From: Nephrocerus scutellatus
Lineage: Eukaryota > Arthropoda > Insecta > Diptera > Pipunculidae
DNA: 64,000 nt
NCBI GenBank assembly: GCA_947095585.1
Contig: OX352762.1
Coordinates: 48,540,594-48,604,593 of the forward strand
Direction of reading: 5' to 3'
The notes below the pieces were generated by a model. It ran no database searches. It was not told the origin of the DNA and was given only the letters and a program-made list of their open reading frames with translations. A program made the position numbers and the translations under genes. Below, one piece after another: positions 19,988 to 33,100 of the stretch (positions are counted from its first letter, which is position 1; every line of letters starts with the position of its first letter).

Positions 19988-20869
19988 AAGGCCACGTGTT
20001 TCTTCAAGTCGCGAAAAAAAAATGGAAATGAAAATACCGACGATGAAAATAAAGGAAAAATTCCTAATGCCAGCGAAACTACGGATGGTCGAGGAATATC
20101 TTCCGGGATAGCTCGAGTCGCGGTTAGAATTCCACCGTTTTGGAAGGCAAATCCCCCACTTTGGTTTTGCCAATTAGGGGTGCAGTTTGAAGCGAACGGC
20201 ATTACAGCCGATGAAACAAAATATAACACTGTAGTGGCTGCGATCGAGAGCAATATTCTTTCTATGGTGGACGATGTGGTGTTAAACCCTCCGAAGGTAA
20301 ACAAATACTTAACACTGAAAAATCGATTAAAAGAATATTTTACGGAATCAGAGGAAAGTCGCTTGAAGAAGTTGCTGCGTGACAAATATTTGGGAGACCA
20401 ACGACCATCGCATTTTTTGAAGGAAATGCGCCAACTCGCAGGACCAAAGATTGGTAGTGAGTTCCTTAAGTCGCTCTGGATCCAGCGACTACCTACACAA
20501 ATGCAGGCTATTTTATCAGTTAGCGGCGACGATTTAGACAAGCTCGCTACAATGGCCGATCGTATAATGGAGGTAACGAGGGGGTCGGAATTAAACGTGT
20601 GCAGTAAAACAAATGAAGCTATTTCAAATTCCGAGAACCCAGTGGTAACATCATTAGAGGCGAAAATAGACGCGCTGACGAAGAAGGTTGTCGAAATGAG
20701 TCGAAGTGGTTCACGTACACCGGGAAGATCACAAAATAACAGCAATGATTCGCGATCAACTTCTCGTAAGCGTACGGACTACAAAAATTGCTGGTACCAT
20801 TACAAATTTGGGAAAAAGGCTACTAAATGCCGTCCACCTTGCGAATTCACAAAGAATTCGGAAAACTAA
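19988..20869 (+). CDS. Gag, copy 1
   Basis: The conserved part runs [20 protein letters not shown] (capsid start), [40 protein letters not shown] and [16 protein letters not shown], then an Arg/Ser-rich stretch and the knuckle [18 protein letters not shown] (CX2HX9CX3C). The frame is open from 19988 but has no ATG before the capsid block, so initiation is unclear (non-AUG, or a lost ATG). An A9 tract lies at 20014-20022. It overlaps pol by 43 nt in the -1 frame, with GGAAAAC just before the Gag stop as a possible slip site. It differs from the other copies by several residues (e.g. [13 protein letters not shown]). Confidence 0.85.
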   Translation, partial: KATCFFKSRKKNGNENTDDENKGKIPNASETTDGRGISSGIARVAVRIPPFWKANPPLWFCQLGVQFEANGITADETKYNTVVAAIESNILSMVDDVVLNPPKVNKYLTLKNRLKEYFTESEESRLKKLLRDKYLGDQRPSHFLKEMRQLAGPKIGSEFLKSLWIQRLPTQMQAILSVSGDDLDKLATMADRIMEVTRGSELNVCSKTNEAISNSENPVVTSLEAKIDALTKKVVEMSRSGSRTPGRSQNNSNDSRSTSRKRTDYKNCWYHYKFGKKATKCRPPCEFTKNSEN

Positions 20870-23800
20870 TGAATCGATCGCTCATGGCGACTAGCGATCA
20901 AAATCTATTAAATAGTCGCCTTATTTTGTTTGGTAAATCAACAAATTTACATTTTTTGATTGATACGGGAGCCGACGTGTGCGTCATACCACCAGCAAAG
21001 AATATTAAGATGACCACATTAAATACGTTCCCGATTGATCTGTATGCTGCTAACCAGACAAAAATTAACGTTTATGGAAACAAAACAATTACGGTTGATT
21101 TGGGTTTGCGACGAAGCTTTACATGGATCTTTATCGTAGCCGATACCAGTAGAGCTATCATAGGTGCCGATTTTTTAAGCCACTTCGGTTTACTCGTGGA
21201 TTTAAAACGAAAGAAACTAATTGACGGTACAACCAATGTTAGTTCAATCGGTAGTATTTCGAGGGACCAAGCACCGAGCGTCACTACACTACGGACAATG
21301 GATTCTCCATACTTTGATTTACTCTCGAGGTATAAAGACCTTACACGTCCAAATACGGGTTTGAATCAAATTAAACACAACGTGACCCACGTTATCGAAA
21401 CAAAATGCGCTCCAGTATACTCAAAATTTCGACTATTAACAACGGAAAAACTCACTATCGCTAAACGGGAGTTCGATAATATGATGAAGCTGGGAATTTG
21501 TAGACCATCTAAAAGTCCGTGGGCCAGTCCTTTGCATTTGGTTAGAAAGGAAAACGGCGAATGGCGACCATGCGGTGACTACCGCCGACTTAACCATGCG
21601 ACAGTAGCCGACCGCTATCCAATACCGCACATCCAAGATTTAGCATACGGATTGCAGGGAAAACACATATTTTCCACAATCTATCTGGTAAAGGCATACC
21701 ACCAAATACCAATCGATCCATCGGATATAGAAAAAACAGCGATAATAACGCAATTTGGGTTATTCGAGTTCCCTAGGATGACCTTCGGTTTGTGCAATGC
21801 TGCACAAACCTTTCAAAGGTTCATGCATGCCGTATTACGAGGATTCGATTTTGTTTTTCCTTATCTGGATGATGTGCTGATTTATTCCGATAACGCAGAA
21901 CAACATAAGGATCACCTGCTCAAAGTATTCGAACGATTTAGGGAGCATGGTATTGTTATCAACATGTCAAAATCGGTTTTTGGTAAAAGTACAGTAAAAT
22001 TTTTGGGTCATTTGATATCCGAAACAGGTACAAAGCCACTACCTGATAAAGTTGCCGCCATTGCCGAATATAAACAACCAACCGAAGTTAGAGGGTTGCG
22101 ACGATTTTTGGCAATGTGTAATTTTTATCGGCGATTTGTTCGAGACGCCGCTAAAATACAAATACCGTTGTTGAATTACATGAAGGGCAATAAAAAAAAC
22201 TACAAGACCAAGATCAACTGGACTTCCGAAGCAAAAAGTGCGTTTGAAAAATATAAAGTCGAGCTAGCGATCGCAGCGATGTTAGCCCATCCTTCAGCAA
22301 CGGATCCGCTATCGTTAATGGTCGACGCTTCCGACTACGCTATGGGAGCAGTGGTGCAGCAAATGTCAGGTACAAACTGGGTACCCCTTAGCTTCTTCTC
22401 GAGAAAGTTAACAGCGACACAACAAAAATATAGCGCTTACGACCGAGAATTGTTGGCTGCGTATTCAGCGGTAAAATGTTTTCGATTTATGCTGGAAGGA
22501 AGGAACTTCGTAATATATACAGACCATAAGCCGTTAACATTTGCTTTTCAGCAGAAACTAGAAAAGGCATCACCACGGCAGTTCCACCAATTGGATTACA
22601 TCGGCCAATTTTCGACCGTTATTAGACATATAGCGGGAAAAGATAATGTCGTCGCGGATGCTCTGTCGCGGGTAGAAACAATTTCTACTCCAAAACTGAT
22701 AGATCTCGACGAATTGGCGGATTTAAAAACAGCAGACGACGAGCTGAAGACATTGTTGGAATCGCAAAGCCATATGAGTTTGAGGCTAACACTAATGGTA
22801 TTACCCGGTAGTGATAGAAACATATTTTGCGAAGTAAAAGAAAACAGGATACGACCATATCTGCCAAAGGGATTACGACAAGAAATATTCCAAAGTTTGC
22901 ATGGTATAGCCCATCCAGGGGTAAAAGCGTCCACAACATTGATGAGTACGAAATATGTGTGGCCCGCCATGAATAAAGATTGCGCAAACTGGGCACGAAG
23001 CTGCGTCAAATGTCAGAAGGCAAAAATTTCGAGACATACGAAAAGCCCTCTAGGAAGATATGTACTTCCAGATAGCCGCTTTCAGCACCTAAATATAGAT
23101 ATTGTAGGTCCACTACCTAAATCACAAGGGTATAGCTACTTGCTAACATGTATCGATCGATTCTCAAGATGGACGGAAGCAATACCAACGGCGGATATAA
23201 CAGCGGAAAGCATAGCACGTGCAGTTTACGAAAATTGGATCTGTAGATTTGGAGTGCCGAGAAATATTACCACGGATCAAGGACAATTCGAATCTTCGCT
23301 TTTCAGAGAACTGGGAAAACTATTCGGGTTCAAACGTATAAGAACAACGGCATACCATCCAGCAGCAAACGGGTTAATAGAGAGATGGCATCGCGATGTC
23401 AAGTCGGCGTTAAAATTTTACGCTCCTGAAAGATGGGTGGAAACTCTACCTACCATTCTCTTGGGTATGAGAGCAACTTTTAAACCTGATTTAGGCGGAA
23501 CAACTTCGGAGATGGTATATGGCACGACGATTGTATTACCAGGGGAATATTTCTGCAAATCATCTAACAATTCAAACGAACATGAATTTATTTCCGATTT
23601 GAGAGAAAAAATGCAGAAATTGCAACCGGCACAAACTTCAAGGCATACAAAGGAAACACCTTTCGTTCATCCCGAATTAAAAAACTGTTCACATGTGTTT
23701 GTGAGGATAGAAGCAGTACAAAGTCCGCTGCAGCCTCCGTACGACGGTCCATTTATTATTCTCAGCCGACAGGAGAAAAATTTCAGATTACGGATAAAAG

Positions 23801-24081
23801 GTAAAGAGGTACTAGTTTCGATAGATCGACTAAAACCGGCGTTCATAGTGCAGGAGGCCGAAGATGAATCACTGGCGCTGCAAAATTCGCAGAAAAATGA
23901 ACCTGCCGAAAAAATTAAAGACAGCGAAATACCGCTAAACCAGGAATTGTCGAAAGCAGATGATGAAAAATTCGAGGAGATACCCTCATCGATACGGAAC
24001 GAGACAATCCCAAGAAAAACTAAATCAGGACGACATGTCCACTTTCCCAAAAGGTACCTTGAGACTTACATATCAAGGTAG
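20827..24081 (+). CDS. Pol, copy 1 (long ORF, catalytically compromised)
   Basis: 1084 codons, domains in order: protease [12 protein letters not shown] (Asp46); RT, with Tyr286 in [13 protein letters not shown] where gypsy RTs have the catalytic Asp, and [11 protein letters not shown] (YLDD 346-349) intact; RNase [13 protein letters not shown] (Asp500) with YTDHKPLTF and VVADALSR; integrase zinc region HPGV...CVKCQ; and core Asp758, Asp817, Glu852. Asp817 and Glu852 are separated by 34 residues instead of 35, because TTDQGQFES lacks an Arg present in copy 5. A C-terminal tail ends [19 protein letters not shown]. The uninterrupted ORF is therefore not evidence of activity. Confidence 0.93.
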   Translation: MPSTLRIHKEFGKLMNRSLMATSDQNLLNSRLILFGKSTNLHFLIDTGADVCVIPPAKNIKMTTLNTFPIDLYAANQTKINVYGNKTITVDLGLRRSFTWIFIVADTSRAIIGADFLSHFGLLVDLKRKKLIDGTTNVSSIGSISRDQAPSVTTLRTMDSPYFDLLSRYKDLTRPNTGLNQIKHNVTHVIETKCAPVYSKFRLLTTEKLTIAKREFDNMMKLGICRPSKSPWASPLHLVRKENGEWRPCGDYRRLNHATVADRYPIPHIQDLAYGLQGKHIFSTIYLVKAYHQIPIDPSDIEKTAIITQFGLFEFPRMTFGLCNAAQTFQRFMHAVLRGFDFVFPYLDDVLIYSDNAEQHKDHLLKVFERFREHGIVINMSKSVFGKSTVKFLGHLISETGTKPLPDKVAAIAEYKQPTEVRGLRRFLAMCNFYRRFVRDAAKIQIPLLNYMKGNKKNYKTKINWTSEAKSAFEKYKVELAIAAMLAHPSATDPLSLMVDASDYAMGAVVQQMSGTNWVPLSFFSRKLTATQQKYSAYDRELLAAYSAVKCFRFMLEGRNFVIYTDHKPLTFAFQQKLEKASPRQFHQLDYIGQFSTVIRHIAGKDNVVADALSRVETISTPKLIDLDELADLKTADDELKTLLESQSHMSLRLTLMVLPGSDRNIFCEVKENRIRPYLPKGLRQEIFQSLHGIAHPGVKASTTLMSTKYVWPAMNKDCANWARSCVKCQKAKISRHTKSPLGRYVLPDSRFQHLNIDIVGPLPKSQGYSYLLTCIDRFSRWTEAIPTADITAESIARAVYENWICRFGVPRNITTDQGQFESSLFRELGKLFGFKRIRTTAYHPAANGLIERWHRDVKSALKFYAPERWVETLPTILLGMRATFKPDLGGTTSEMVYGTTIVLPGEYFCKSSNNSNEHEFISDLREKMQKLQPAQTSRHTKETPFVHPELKNCSHVFVRIEAVQSPLQPPYDGPFIILSRQEKNFRLRIKGKEVLVSIDRLKPAFIVQEAEDESLALQNSQKNEPAEKIKDSEIPLNQELSKADDEKFEEIPSSIRNETIPRKTKSGRHVHFPKRYLETYISR

Positions 24082-24117
24082 GTCGTAAGAGAAGCGTTGT
24101 CACTGAAGGGGGAGTAC

Positions 24118-24504
24118 TGTGGGCGTTCCGCGAACTATGAAACGTAGCAAGACAGGTTCGCTGCCCTATTAACAATAAAACACGGCGTTAGTAAAAATAA
24201 CAAAAAGTTGTTTTTAATGAACGCAGTTTTTTCCCCGGCATCATCAGAATATGATAGATAGAAGAAGAAAATCGAAAGTCGTGCACGTGTTCATCGTACT
24301 TAAAAATCGAAAGTCGTGCACGTGTTCATCGTACTTAAAAAATCGAAATCGACGATTAGTTTTTATTTTTTTTTAATGTGTAATTTTGTATAAGGGTAAA
24401 TATTAATATTGTTTAATAAAAATAAACTTAGTTCAAAAAATTAAAAAGTGTGTGGTGTGTAATTATTGTGAATTCCTACGACCAATAGGAAGAGCACCGC
24501 CACA
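24118..24504 (+). repeat. LTR B (387 bp, full)
   Basis: It starts TGTGGGCGTTCC and ends GCACCGCCACA (TG..CA, with TGTGG/CCACA inverted ends). An internal duplication GTGCACGTGTTCATCGTACT appears twice (~30 bp apart). Polypurine tract GAAGGGGGAG (24105) precedes it and the primer site (24509) follows, so it serves both as 3' LTR of copy 1 and 5' LTR of copy 2. Confidence 0.95.
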
Positions 24505-24600
24505 TAATTGGTGACCCCGATAGTCGAACACATTTGTAGTATTTTTTTTAATTAAAAAGAAAGTGTGTTTTTGTAATAATACAAAAATAATAAATTATTT

Positions 24601-25437
24601 TTGCGACGCATAAATTACACGTACGCAATTACTGCCAAATATATTAAAAAAGAGAAACTTTGTGTAAAAGGCCACGTGTTTCGAGTCGCGGTTAGAATTC
24701 CACCGTTTTGGAAGGCAAATCCCCCACTTTGGTTTTGCCAATTAGGGGTGCAGTTTGAAGCGAACGGCATTACAGCCGATGAAACAAAATATAACACTGT
24801 AGTGGCTGCGATCGAGAGCAATATTCTTTCTATGGTGGACGATGTGGTGTTAAACCCTCCGAAGGTAAACAAATACTTAACACTGAAAAATCGATTAAAA
24901 GAATATTTTACGGAATCAGAGGAAAGTCGCTTGAAGAAGTTGCTGCGTGACAAATATTTGGGAGACCAACGACCATCGCATTTTTTGAAGGAAATGCGCC
25001 AACTCGCAGGACCAAAGATTGGTAGTGAGTTCCTTAAGTCGCTCTGGATCCAGCGACTACCTACACAAATGCAGGCTATTTTATCAGTTAGCGGCGACGA
25101 TTTAGACAAGCTCGCTACAATGGCCGATCGTATAATGGAGGTAACGAGGGGGTCGGAATTAAACGTGTGCAGTAAAACAAATGAAGCTATTTCAAATACC
25201 GAGAACCCAGTGGTAACATCATTAGAGACGAAAATAGACGCGCTGACGAAGAAGGTTGCCGAAATGAGTCGAAGTCGTTCACGTACACCGGGAAGATCAC
25301 AAAATAACAGCAATGATTCGCGATCAACTTCTCGTAAGCGTACGGACTACAAAAATTGCTGGTACCATTACAAATTTGGGAAAAAGGCTACTAAATGCCG
25401 TCCACCTTGCGATTTTACAAAGAATTCGGAAAACTAA
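24601..25437 (+). CDS. Gag, copy 2 (in-frame N-terminal deletion)
   Basis: It is the same Gag as copy 1, but a 111-nt deletion between short CGAGTCGCG-like repeats removes the A-tract and adjacent Asn/Asp-rich segment, joining HVF directly to [10 protein letters not shown]. The frame is open from a TTG at 24601; again there is no ATG before the capsid block. Capsid and CHCC knuckle are intact. Overlaps pol by 43 nt, -1 frame. Confidence 0.85.
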   Translation: MRRINYTYAITAKYIKKEKLCVKGHVFRVAVRIPPFWKANPPLWFCQLGVQFEANGITADETKYNTVVAAIESNILSMVDDVVLNPPKVNKYLTLKNRLKEYFTESEESRLKKLLRDKYLGDQRPSHFLKEMRQLAGPKIGSEFLKSLWIQRLPTQMQAILSVSGDDLDKLATMADRIMEVTRGSELNVCSKTNEAISNTENPVVTSLETKIDALTKKVAEMSRSRSRTPGRSQNNSNDSRSTSRKRTDYKNCWYHYKFGKKATKCRPPCDFTKNSEN

Positions 25438-28400
25438 TGAATCGATCGCTCATGGCGACTAGCGATCAAAATCTATTAAATAGTCGCCTTATTTTGTTTG
25501 GTAAATCAACAAATTTACATTTTTTGATTGATACGGGAGCCGACGTGTGCGTCATACCACCAGCAAAGAATATTAAGATGACCACATTAAATACGTTCCC
25601 GATTGATCTGTATGCTGCTAACCAGACAAAAATTAACGTTTATGGAAACAAAACAATTACGGTTGATTTGGGTTTGCGACGAAGCTTTACATGGATCTTT
25701 ATCGTAGCCGATACCAGTAGAGCTATCATAGGTGCCGATTTTTTAAGCCACTTCGGTTTACTCGTGGATTTAAAACGAAAGAAACTAATTGACGGTACAA
25801 CCAATGTTAGTTCAATCGGTAGTATTTCGAGGGACCAAGCACCGAGCGTCACTACACTACGGACAATGGATTCTCCATACTTTGATTTACTCTCGAGGTA
25901 TAAAGACCTTACACGTCCAAATACGGGTTTGAATCAAATTAAACACAACGTGACCCACGTTATCGAAACAAAATGCGCTCCAGTATACTCAAAATTTCGA
26001 CTATTAACAACGGAAAAACTCACTATCGCTAAACGGGAGTTCGATAATATGATGAAGCTGGGAATTTGTAGACCATCTAAAAGTCCGTGGGCCAGTCCTT
26101 TGCATTTGGTTAGAAAGGAAAACGGCGAATGGCGACCATGCGGTGACTACCGCCGACTTAACCATGCGACAGTAGCCGACCGCTATCCAATACCGCACAT
26201 CCAAGATTTAGCATACGGATTGCAGGGAAAACACATATTTTCCACAATCTATCTGGTAAAGGCATACCACCAAATACCAATCGATCCATCGGATATAGAA
26301 AAAACAGCGATAATAACGCAATTTGGGTTATTCGAATTCCCAAGGATGACCTTCGGTTTGTGCAATGCTGCACAAACCTTTCAAAGGTTCATGCATGCCG
26401 TATTACGAGGATTCGATTTTGTTTTTCCTTATCTGGATGATGTGCTGATTTATTCCGATAACGCAGAACAACATAAGGATCACCTGCTCAAAGTATTCGA
26501 ACGATTTAGGGAGCATGGTATTGTTATCAACATGTCAAAATCGGTTTTTGGTAAAAGTACAGTAAAATTTTTGGGTCATTTGATATCCGAAACAGGTACA
26601 AAGCCACTACCTGATAAAGTTGCCGCCATTGCCGAATATAAACAACCAACCGAAGTTAGAGGGTTGCGACGATTTTTGGCAATGTGTAATTTTTATCGGC
26701 GATTTGTTCGAGACGCCGCTAAAATACAAATACCGTTGTTGAATTACATGAAGGGCAATAAAAAAAACTACAAGACCAAGATCAACTGGACTTCCGAAGC
26801 AAAAAGTGCGTTTGAAAAATATAAAGTCGAGCTAGCGATCGCAGCGATGTTAGCCCATCCTTCAGCAACGGATCCGCTATCGTTAATGGTCGACGCTTCC
26901 GACTACGCTATGGGAGCGGTGGTGCAGCAAATGTCAGGTACAAACTGGGTACCCCTTAGCTTCTTCTCGAGAAAGTTAACAGCGACACAACAAAAATATA
27001 GCGCTTACGACCGAGAATTGTTGGCTGCGTATTCAGCGGTAAAATGTTTTCGATTTATGCTGGAAGGAAGGAACTTCGTAATATATACAGACCATAAGCC
27101 GTTAACATTTGCTTTTCAGCAGAAACTAGAAAAGGCATCACCACGGCAGTTCCACCAATTGGATTACATCGGCCAATTTTCGACCGTTATTAGACATATA
27201 GCGGGAAAAGATAATGTCGTCGCGGATGCTCTGTCGCGGGTAGAAACAATTTCTACTCCAAAACTGATAGATCTCGACGAATTGGCGGATTTAAAAACAG
27301 CAGACGACGAGCTGAAGACATTGTTGGAATCGCAAAGCCATATGAGTTTGAGGCTAACACTAATGGTATTACCCGGTAGTGATAGAAACATATTTTGCGA
27401 AGTAAAAGAAAACAGGATACGACCATATCTGCCAAAGGGATTACGACAAGAAATATTCCAAAGTTTGCATGGTATAGCCCATCCAGGGGTAAAAGCGTCC
27501 ACAACATTGATGAGTACGAAATATGTGTGGCCCGCCATGAATAAAGATTGCGCAAACTGGGCACGAAGCTGCGTCAAATGTCAGAAGGCAAAAATTTCGA
27601 GACATACGAAAAGCCCTCTAGGAAGATATGTACTTCCAGATAGCCGCTTTCAGCACCTAAATATAGATATTGTAGGTCCACTACCTAAATCACAAGGGTA
27701 TAGCTACTTGCTAACATGTATCGATCGATTCTCAAGATGGACGGAAGCAATACCAACGGCGGATATAACAGCGGAAAGCATAGCACGTGCAGTTTACGAA
27801 AATTGGATCTGTAGATTTGGAGTGCCGAGAAATATTACCACGGATCAAGGACAATTCGAATCTTCGCTTTTCAGAGAACTGGGAAAACTATTCGGGTTCA
27901 AACGTATAAGAACAACGGCATACCATCCAGCAGCAAACGGGTTAATAGAGAGATGGCATCGCGATGTCAAGTCGGCGTTAAAATTTTACGCTCCTGAAAG
28001 ATGGGTGGAAACTCTACCTACCATTCTCTTGGGTATGAGAGCAACTTTTAAACCTGATTTAGGCGGAACAACTTCGGAGATGGTATATGGCACGACGATT
28101 GTATTACCAGGGGAATATTTCTGCAAATCATCTAACAATTCAAACGAACATGAATTTATTTCCGATTTGAGAGAAAAAATGCAGAAATTGCAACCGGCAC
28201 AAACTTCAAGGCATACAAAGGAAACACCTTTCGTTCATCCCGAATTAAAAAACTGTTCACATGTGTTTGTGAGGATAGAAGCAGTACAAAGTCCGCTGCA
28301 GCCTCCGTACGACGGTCCATTTATTATTCTCAGCCGACAGGAGAAAAATTTCAGATTACGGATAAAAGGTAAAGAGGTACTAGTTTCGATAGATCGACTA

Positions 28401-28649
28401 AAACCGGCGTTCATAGTGCAGGAGGCCGAAGATGAATCACTGGCGCTGCAAAATTCGCAGAAAAATGAACCTGCCGAAAAAATTAAAGACAGCGAAATAC
28501 CGCTAAACCAGGAATTGTCGAAAGCAGATGATGAAAAATTCGAGGAGATACCCTCATCGATACGGAACGAGACAATCCCAAGAAAAACTAAATCAGGACG
28601 ACATGTCCACTTTCCCAAAAGGTACCTTGAGACTTACATATCAAGGTAG
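25395..28649 (+). CDS. Pol, copy 2 (long ORF, catalytically compromised)
   Basis: 1084 codons, almost identical to copy 1, with the same Tyr (TAT at 26250) in RT motif A and the same one-codon loss in integrase. Silent markers (GAATTCCCAAGG in RT) group it with copy 4, while [12 protein letters not shown] groups it with copy 1 (copies 3-5 have FRRLTTEKL). All domains are present. Confidence 0.93.
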   Translation: MPSTLRFYKEFGKLMNRSLMATSDQNLLNSRLILFGKSTNLHFLIDTGADVCVIPPAKNIKMTTLNTFPIDLYAANQTKINVYGNKTITVDLGLRRSFTWIFIVADTSRAIIGADFLSHFGLLVDLKRKKLIDGTTNVSSIGSISRDQAPSVTTLRTMDSPYFDLLSRYKDLTRPNTGLNQIKHNVTHVIETKCAPVYSKFRLLTTEKLTIAKREFDNMMKLGICRPSKSPWASPLHLVRKENGEWRPCGDYRRLNHATVADRYPIPHIQDLAYGLQGKHIFSTIYLVKAYHQIPIDPSDIEKTAIITQFGLFEFPRMTFGLCNAAQTFQRFMHAVLRGFDFVFPYLDDVLIYSDNAEQHKDHLLKVFERFREHGIVINMSKSVFGKSTVKFLGHLISETGTKPLPDKVAAIAEYKQPTEVRGLRRFLAMCNFYRRFVRDAAKIQIPLLNYMKGNKKNYKTKINWTSEAKSAFEKYKVELAIAAMLAHPSATDPLSLMVDASDYAMGAVVQQMSGTNWVPLSFFSRKLTATQQKYSAYDRELLAAYSAVKCFRFMLEGRNFVIYTDHKPLTFAFQQKLEKASPRQFHQLDYIGQFSTVIRHIAGKDNVVADALSRVETISTPKLIDLDELADLKTADDELKTLLESQSHMSLRLTLMVLPGSDRNIFCEVKENRIRPYLPKGLRQEIFQSLHGIAHPGVKASTTLMSTKYVWPAMNKDCANWARSCVKCQKAKISRHTKSPLGRYVLPDSRFQHLNIDIVGPLPKSQGYSYLLTCIDRFSRWTEAIPTADITAESIARAVYENWICRFGVPRNITTDQGQFESSLFRELGKLFGFKRIRTTAYHPAANGLIERWHRDVKSALKFYAPERWVETLPTILLGMRATFKPDLGGTTSEMVYGTTIVLPGEYFCKSSNNSNEHEFISDLREKMQKLQPAQTSRHTKETPFVHPELKNCSHVFVRIEAVQSPLQPPYDGPFIILSRQEKNFRLRIKGKEVLVSIDRLKPAFIVQEAEDESLALQNSQKNEPAEKIKDSEIPLNQELSKADDEKFEEIPSSIRNETIPRKTKSGRHVHFPKRYLETYISR

Positions 28650-28685
28650 GTCGTAAGAGAAGCGTTGTCACTGAAGGGGGAGTAC

Positions 28686-29072
28686 TGTGGGCGTTCCGCG
28701 AACTATGAAACGTAGCAAGACAGGTTCGCTGCCCTATTAACAATAAAACACGGCGTTAGTAAAAATAACAAAAAGTTGTTTTTAATGAACGCAGTTTTTT
28801 CCCCGGCATCATCAGAATATGATAGATAGAAGAAGAAAATCGAAAGTCGTGCACGTGTTCATCGTACTTAAAAATCGAAAGTCGTGCACGTGTTCATCGT
28901 ACTTAAAAAATCGAAATCGACGATTAGTTTTTATTTTTTTTTAATGTGTAATTTTGTATAAGGGTAAATATTAATATTGTTTAATAAAAATAAACTTAGT
29001 TCAAAAAATTAAAAAGTGTGTGGTGTGTAATTATTGTGAATTCCTACGACCAATAGGAAGAGCACCGCCACA
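28686..29072 (+). repeat. LTR C (387 bp, full)
   Basis: Same length and ends as LTR B. Primer site at 29077. Confidence 0.95.
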
Positions 29073-29168
29073 TAATTGGTGACCCCGATAGTCGAACACA
29101 TTTGTAGTATTTTTTTTAATTAAAAAGAAAGTGTGTTTTTGTAATAATACAAAAATAATAAATTATTT

Positions 29169-30116
29169 TTGCGACGCATAAATTACACGTACGCAATTAC
29201 TGCCAAATATATTAAAAAAGAGAAACTTTGTGTAAAAGGCCACGTGTTTCGTCAAGTCGCGAAAAAAAATGGAAATGAAAATACCGACGATGAAAATAAA
29301 GGAAAAATTCCTAATGCCAGCGAAACTACGGATGGTCGAGGAATATCTTCCGGGATAGCTCGAGTCGCGGTTAGAATTCCACCGTTTTGGAAGGCAAATC
29401 CCCCACTTTGGTTTTGCCAATTAGGGGTGCAGTTTGAAGCGAACGGCATTACAGCCGATGAAACAAAATATAACACTGTAGTGGCTGCGATCGAGAGCAA
29501 TATTCTTTCTATGGTGGACGATGTGGTGTTAAACCCTCCGAAGGTAAACAAATACTTAACACTGAAAAATCGATTAAAAGAATATTTTACGGAATCAGAG
29601 GAAAGTCGCTTGAAGAAGTTGCTGCGTGACAAATATTTGGGAGACCAACGACCATCGCATTTTTTGAAGGAAATGCGCCAACTCGCAGGACCAAAGATTG
29701 GTAGTGAGTTCCTTAAGTCGCTCTGGATCCAGCGACTACCTACACAAATGCAGGCTATTTTATCAGTTAGCGGCGACGATTTAGACAAGCTCGCTACAAT
29801 GGCCGATCGTATAATGGAGGTAACGAGGGGGTCGGAATTAAACGTGTGCAGTAAAACAAATGAAGCTATTTCAAATACCGAGAACCCAGTGGTAACATCA
29901 TTAGAGACGAAAATAGACGCGCTGACGAAGAAGGTTGCCGAAATGAGTCGAAGTCGTTCACGTACACCGGGAAGATCACAAAATAACAGCAATGATTCGC
30001 GATCAACTTCTCGTAAGCGTACGGACTACAAAAATTGCTGGTACCATTACAAATTTGGGAAAAAGGCTACTAAATGCCGTCCACCTTGCGATTTTACAAA
30101 GAATTCGGAAAACTAA
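29169..30116 (+). CDS. Gag, copy 3 (A8 version)
   Basis: This copy has eight As (29262-29269) where copies 1, 4 and 5 have nine, so the upstream reading from TTG at 29169 ([20 protein letters not shown]) is continuous with Gag, 315 codons. Whether the 8-A or 9-A frame is ancestral is unknown. Capsid blocks and the CHCC knuckle are intact. Confidence 0.82.
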   Translation: MRRINYTYAITAKYIKKEKLCVKGHVFRQVAKKNGNENTDDENKGKIPNASETTDGRGISSGIARVAVRIPPFWKANPPLWFCQLGVQFEANGITADETKYNTVVAAIESNILSMVDDVVLNPPKVNKYLTLKNRLKEYFTESEESRLKKLLRDKYLGDQRPSHFLKEMRQLAGPKIGSEFLKSLWIQRLPTQMQAILSVSGDDLDKLATMADRIMEVTRGSELNVCSKTNEAISNTENPVVTSLETKIDALTKKVAEMSRSRSRTPGRSQNNSNDSRSTSRKRTDYKNCWYHYKFGKKATKCRPPCDFTKNSEN

Positions 30117-33100
30117 TGAATCGATCGCTCATGGCGACTAGCGATCAAAATCTATTAAATAGTCGCCTTATTTTGTTTGGTAAATCAACAAATTTACATT
30201 TTTTGATTGATACGGGAGCCGACGTGTGCGTCATACCACCAGCAAAGAATATTAAGATGACCACATTAAATACGTTCCCGATTGATCTGTATGCTGCTAA
30301 CCAGACAAAAATTAACGTTTATGGAAACAAAACAATTACGGTTGATTTGGGTTTGCGACGAAGCTTTACATGGATCTTTATCGTAGCCGATACCAGTAGA
30401 GCTATCATAGGTGCCGATTTTTTAAGCCACTTCGGTTTACTCGTGGATTTAAAACGAAAGAAACTAATTGACGGTACAACCAATGTTAGTTCAATCGGTA
30501 GTATTTCGAGGGACCAAGCACCGAGCGTCACTACACTACGGACAATGGATTCTCCATACTTTGATTTACTCTCGAGGTATAAAGACCTTACACGTCCAAA
30601 TACTGGTTTGAATCAAATTAAACACAACGTGACCCACGTTATCGAAACAAAATGCGCTCCAGTATACTCAAAATTTCGACGATTAACAACGGAAAAACTC
30701 ACTATCGCTAAACGGGAGTTCGATAATATGATGAAGCTGGGAATTTGTAGACCATCTAAAAGTCCGTGGGCCAGTCCATTCCACAATTTTCCACAATCTA
30801 TCTGGTAAAGGCATACCACCAAATACCAATCGAGCCATCGGATATAGAAAAAACAGCGATAATAACGCCATTTGGGTTATTCGAGTTCCCTAGGATGACC
30901 TTCGGTTTGTGCAATGCTGCACAAACCTTTTAAAGGTTCATGCATGCCGTATTACGAGGATTCGATTTTGTTTTTCCTTATCTGGATGATGTGCTGATTT
31001 ATTCCGACAACGCAGAGCAACATAAGGATCACCTGCTCAAAGTATTCGAACGATTTAGGGAGCATGGTATTGTTATCAACATGTCAAAATCGGTTTTTGG
31101 TAAAAGTACAGTAAAATGTTTGGGTCATTTGATATCCGAAACAGGTACAAAGCCACTACCTGATAAAGTTGCCGCCATTGCCGAATATAAACAACCAACC
31201 GAAGTTAGAGGGTTGCGACGATTTTTGGCAATGTGTAATTTTTATCGGCGATTTGTTCGAGACGCCGCTAAAATACAAATACCGTTGTTGAATTACATGA
31301 AGGGCAATTAAAAAAACTACAAGACCAAGATCAACTGGACTTCCGAAGCAAAAAGTGCGTTTGAAAAATATAAAGTCGAGCTAGCGAACGCAGCGATGTT
31401 AGCCCATCCTTCAGCAACGGATCCGCTATCGTTAATGGTCGACGCTTCCGACTACGCTATGGGAGCGGTGGTGCAGCAAATGTCAGGTACAAACTGGGTA
31501 CCCCTTAGCTTCTTCTCGAAAAAGTTAACAGCGACACAACAAAAATATAGCGCTTACGACCGAGAATTGTTGGCTGCGTATTCAGCGGTAAAATGTTTTC
31601 GATTTATGCTGGAAGGAAGGAACTTCGTAATATATACAGACCATAAGCCGTTAACATTTGCTTTTCAGCAGAAACTAGAAAAGGCATCACCACGGCAGTT
31701 CCACCAATTGGATTACATCGGCCAATTTTCGACCGTTATTAGACATATAGCGGGAAAAGATAATGTCGTCGCGGATGCTCTGTCGCGGGTAGAAACAATT
31801 TCTACTCCAAAACTGATAGATCTCGACGAATTGGCGGATTTAAAAACAGCAGACGACGAGCTGAAGACATTGTTGGAATCGCAAAGCCATATGAGTTTGA
31901 GGCTAACACTAATGGTATTACCCGGTAGTGATAGAAACATATTTTGCGAAGTAAAAGAAAACAGGATACGACCATATCTGCCAAAGGGATTACGACAAGA
32001 AATATTCCAAAGTTTGCATGGTATAGCCCATCCAGGGGTAAAAGCGTCCACAACATTGATGAGTACGAAATATGTGTGGCCCGCCATGAATAAAGATTGC
32101 GCAAACTGGGCACGAAGCTGCGTCAAATGTCAGAAGGCAAAAATTTCGAGACATACGAAAAGCCCTCTAGGAAGATATGTACTTCCAGATAGCCGCTTTC
32201 AGCACCTAAATATAGATATTGTAGGTCCACTACCTAAATCACAAGGGTATAGCTACTTGCTAACATGTATCGATCGATTCTCAAGATGGACGGAAGCAAT
32301 ACCAACGGCGGATATAACAGCGGAAAGCATAGCACGTGCAGTTTACGAAAATTGGATCTGTAGATTTGGAGTGCCGAGAAATATTACCACGGATCAAGGA
32401 CAATTCGAATCTTCGCTTTTCAGAGAACTGGGAAAACTATTCGGGTTCAAACGTATAAGAACAACGGCATACCATCCAGCAGCAAACGGGTTAATAGAGA
32501 GATGGCATCGCGATGTCAAGTCGGCGTTAAAATTTTACGCTCCTGAAAGATGGGTGGAAACTCTACCTACCATTCTCTTGGGTATGAGAGCAACTTTTAA
32601 ACCTGATTTAGGCGGAACAACTTCGGAGATGGTATATGGCACGACGATTGTATTACCAGGGGAATATTTCTGCAAATCATCTAACAATTCAAACGAACAT
32701 GAATTTATTTCCGATTTGAGAGAAAAAATGCAGAAATTGCAACCGGCACAAACTTCAAGGCATACAAAGGAAACACCTTTCGTTCATCCCGAATTAAAAA
32801 ACTGTTCACATGTGTTTGTGAGGATAGAAGCAGTACAAAGTCCGCTGCAGCCTCCGTACGACGGTCCATTTATTATTCTCAGCCGACAGGAGAAAAATTT
32901 CAGATTACGGATAAAAGGTAAAGAGGTACTAGTTTCGATAGATCGACTAAAACCGGCGTTCATAGTGCAGGAGGCCGAAGATGAATCACTGGCGCTGCAA
33001 AATTCGCAGAAAAATGAACCTGCCGAAAAAATTAAAGACAGCGAAATACCGCTAAACCAGGAATTGTCGAAAGCAGATGATGAAAAATTCGAGGAGATAC

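Noticed and set aside
19915..20745. Long minus-strand ORFs across the array (up to 276 codons, repeated in each unit)
   Set aside because: They are exact antisense shadows of gag and pol, low in recognisable motifs, and disappear where the sense gene is deleted.
20827..24081. Calling the 1084-codon Pol an active retrotransposon
   Set aside because: RT motif A lacks the catalytic Asp and the integrase spacing is altered; an open frame alone is not activity.
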